Origin: Gammaproteobacteria bacterium | Lineage (GTDB): Bacteria; Pseudomonadota; Gammaproteobacteria; Pseudomonadales; Halieaceae | Assembly (NCBI GenBank): GCA_029859085.1 | Contig: JAOUDU010000234.1 | Span: forward strand, 1-5,384 | Direction: 5' to 3' | Length of the DNA stretch: 5,384 bases | Part shown: piece after piece, positions 4,325 to 5,384 of the stretch | Layout: each line of letters begins with the position of its first letter | How positions within the stretch are numbered: position 1 is the first letter of the stretch | Notes under the pieces: model-generated | What the model was told of the DNA's origin: nothing | Databases searched by the model: none | The model's input: the letters and a program-made list of their open reading frames with translations, nothing else | Program-made: the position numbers and the translations under genes

Positions 4325-5384
4325 GTGACAAGCAAGTCCAGCTTATTTATGTTCCCACTTGCTGCATTCTGCAACGTGCTGCTTGCAAATTCAGTCGCTG
4401 CTTTGACGATGGATTACTTTTATCGGGGCAATCCTTTCGTCGAGGTGGAAGGCGTCACCGGCCTGTTTACCACCACCGATCGCGTCACTGCGAGGTTCAC
4501 GATAGATTGTGCCGTCGCCCATAGCGAGGGCACGTGCAGGAACCTGCCTTACGACGATTACTTTCGGCTGGGTGCCATCGATGCAGAGTACATGAGTTTT
4601 TCCGCTGGCCCTGTGGTGCTGCCCACTGCTGACGGGCACTATGAAGTCAGCACGTTCTCGTTCTCTACCGACTATTGGCGCCGCATAGTCGACTGGGATA
4701 TGGACTTGTTTCTGAGTGGACCCTCGCTGAACGTAGACACTGACAATGCAAACGGTGGTATCGACTCGGTTGGTGCGCCAGGTGAGTCTGCCAATGTTTC
4801 AGGACAGCCGGGAGTATGGGGAAACGAATTGTCTACAGCTGAAAGCGACTTCGATCTCGTGGTTACCAAGACGGTGGATAATCCTGCACCTGTCGGCCCG
4901 CAGCGAGCGGTTGAGTTTACGGTATCTATCGTCAATAACGGGCCGAGCCCGGTAAAGGACGTGGTCGTTGTCGACCAATTGCCGCCAGAATTATCGATCC
5001 CGGAAGGCATGACCGCCTATACGAGTGCCGGTTATTACGACCAGGATTCCGGCCGCTGGGAACTCGGTGATCTGGACAACAGCCTGCCCCAGGTAATGAC
5101 TATTCCGGCTCTGGTAGTGGCCGAGTCCCAGACGCCCTGCATTATCAATTCGGCCAGCACGCAAACAGAGGGCGATATGTATCCAGGGGATAATGGAGCC
5201 TCTGTCGCCGTCAGGCTGCCTGCTACATCCGGGTGCGCCGATTTGATTATCGAAGAATTATTCCTGTATCAGTATGAGAACCGGTGCGAGGCGGATTTCT
5301 CGGTGGGCATCCAGATTCGGGTGCGAAATGCCGGGCCGGATGTGGCGACCAACGTCGCACTGGAGGTAACGGAGCCATTTTTTC
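4325..5384 (+). CDS. Secreted DUF11-repeat surface protein, 3' end outside the window
   Basis: The frame stays open to the edge, giving 353 codons of an incomplete protein. Residues 1-26 form a signal peptide (cleavage after SVAA). Residues 28-165 resemble the N-terminal domain of many exported proteins with C-terminal sorting tags: MDYFYRGNPF, then TTDRVTARFTID and later RRIVDWDMDLFL. Residues 177-296 are a DUF11-type Ig-like beta-sandwich repeat (PF01345): DLVVTKTVDNPAPVG, VEFTVSIVNNGPSPVKDVVV, then LPPEL and PGDNGASVAV. A second related repeat starts near 304 (CADLIIEEL, RVRNAGPDVATNV) and is cut off. Such proteins are usually extracellular or cell-surface and structural or adhesive; this role is inferred. 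The start is uncertain: GTG at 4325 has a partial ribosome binding site and keeps a lysine before the hydrophobic core; ATG at 4349 would shorten the signal peptide. An in-frame stop lies at 4238. An FNR-type box precedes it. Confidence 0.85.
   Translation, partial: MTSKSSLFMFPLAAFCNVLLANSVAALTMDYFYRGNPFVEVEGVTGLFTTTDRVTARFTIDCAVAHSEGTCRNLPYDDYFRLGAIDAEYMSFSAGPVVLPTADGHYEVSTFSFSTDYWRRIVDWDMDLFLSGPSLNVDTDNANGGIDSVGAPGESANVSGQPGVWGNELSTAESDFDLVVTKTVDNPAPVGPQRAVEFTVSIVNNGPSPVKDVVVVDQLPPELSIPEGMTAYTSAGYYDQDSGRWELGDLDNSLPQVMTIPALVVAESQTPCIINSASTQTEGDMYPGDNGASVAVRLPATSGCADLIIEELFLYQYENRCEADFSVGIQIRVRNAGPDVATNVALEVTEPFF

Noticed and set aside
4391..5010. Minus-strand frames opposite the DUF11 gene
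   Set aside because: Shadows of the plus-strand gene, whose domain content is recognisable.

Overview
The window looks like chromosomal DNA of a Gram-negative, probably marine-type gammaproteobacterium. The evidence is a DUF1302 outer-membrane protein with a C-terminal Phe barrel signature, a periplasmic class I cytochrome c, a sigma70-type stable-RNA promoter, FNR/Anr-type operators and a secreted DUF11-repeat protein. Similar gene content is known from Marinobacter, Halieaceae and Hahella-like groups, but the sequence alone does not fix the genus. The first six bases are a BamHI site, so the left edge may be a cloning end.

Layout. Positions 1-433 hold no convincing gene. A complete tRNA-Thr (anticodon UGU) with encoded CCA lies on the minus strand at 434-509, with a textbook promoter at 556-584. 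Divergent from it, after a leader of about 320 bases containing a strong dyad, is a DUF1302 outer-membrane protein (904-2667, plus). Its usual partner, DUF1329, is not next to it. The gap from 2668 to 3121 has no gene but contains two decayed tRNA-Thr-like copies and possibly more. A monoheme periplasmic cytochrome c follows on the minus strand (3122-3544). Its upstream region carries a perfect FNR/Anr box. A gene-poor stretch leads to a second, 9-of-10 FNR-like box, and then to a secreted DUF11 protein (4325 to the right edge, plus), cut off by the window.

How they may work together. The genes do not form one operon. What links the right half is regulation: the cytochrome c gene and the DUF11 gene each have an FNR-type box, and a -10-like hexamer sits where a class II FNR promoter would put it. 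A TTG-N8-CAA dyad of the same geometry, but weaker in sequence, lies upstream of the DUF1302 gene. I infer oxygen-responsive control of the cytochrome and the surface protein. For the DUF1302 gene this is only a suggestion.

I do not see a defence system, CRISPR array, complete mobile element or other clearly new multi-gene system. The most interesting items are the shared FNR-type control and the cluster of decayed tRNA-Thr-like sequences.
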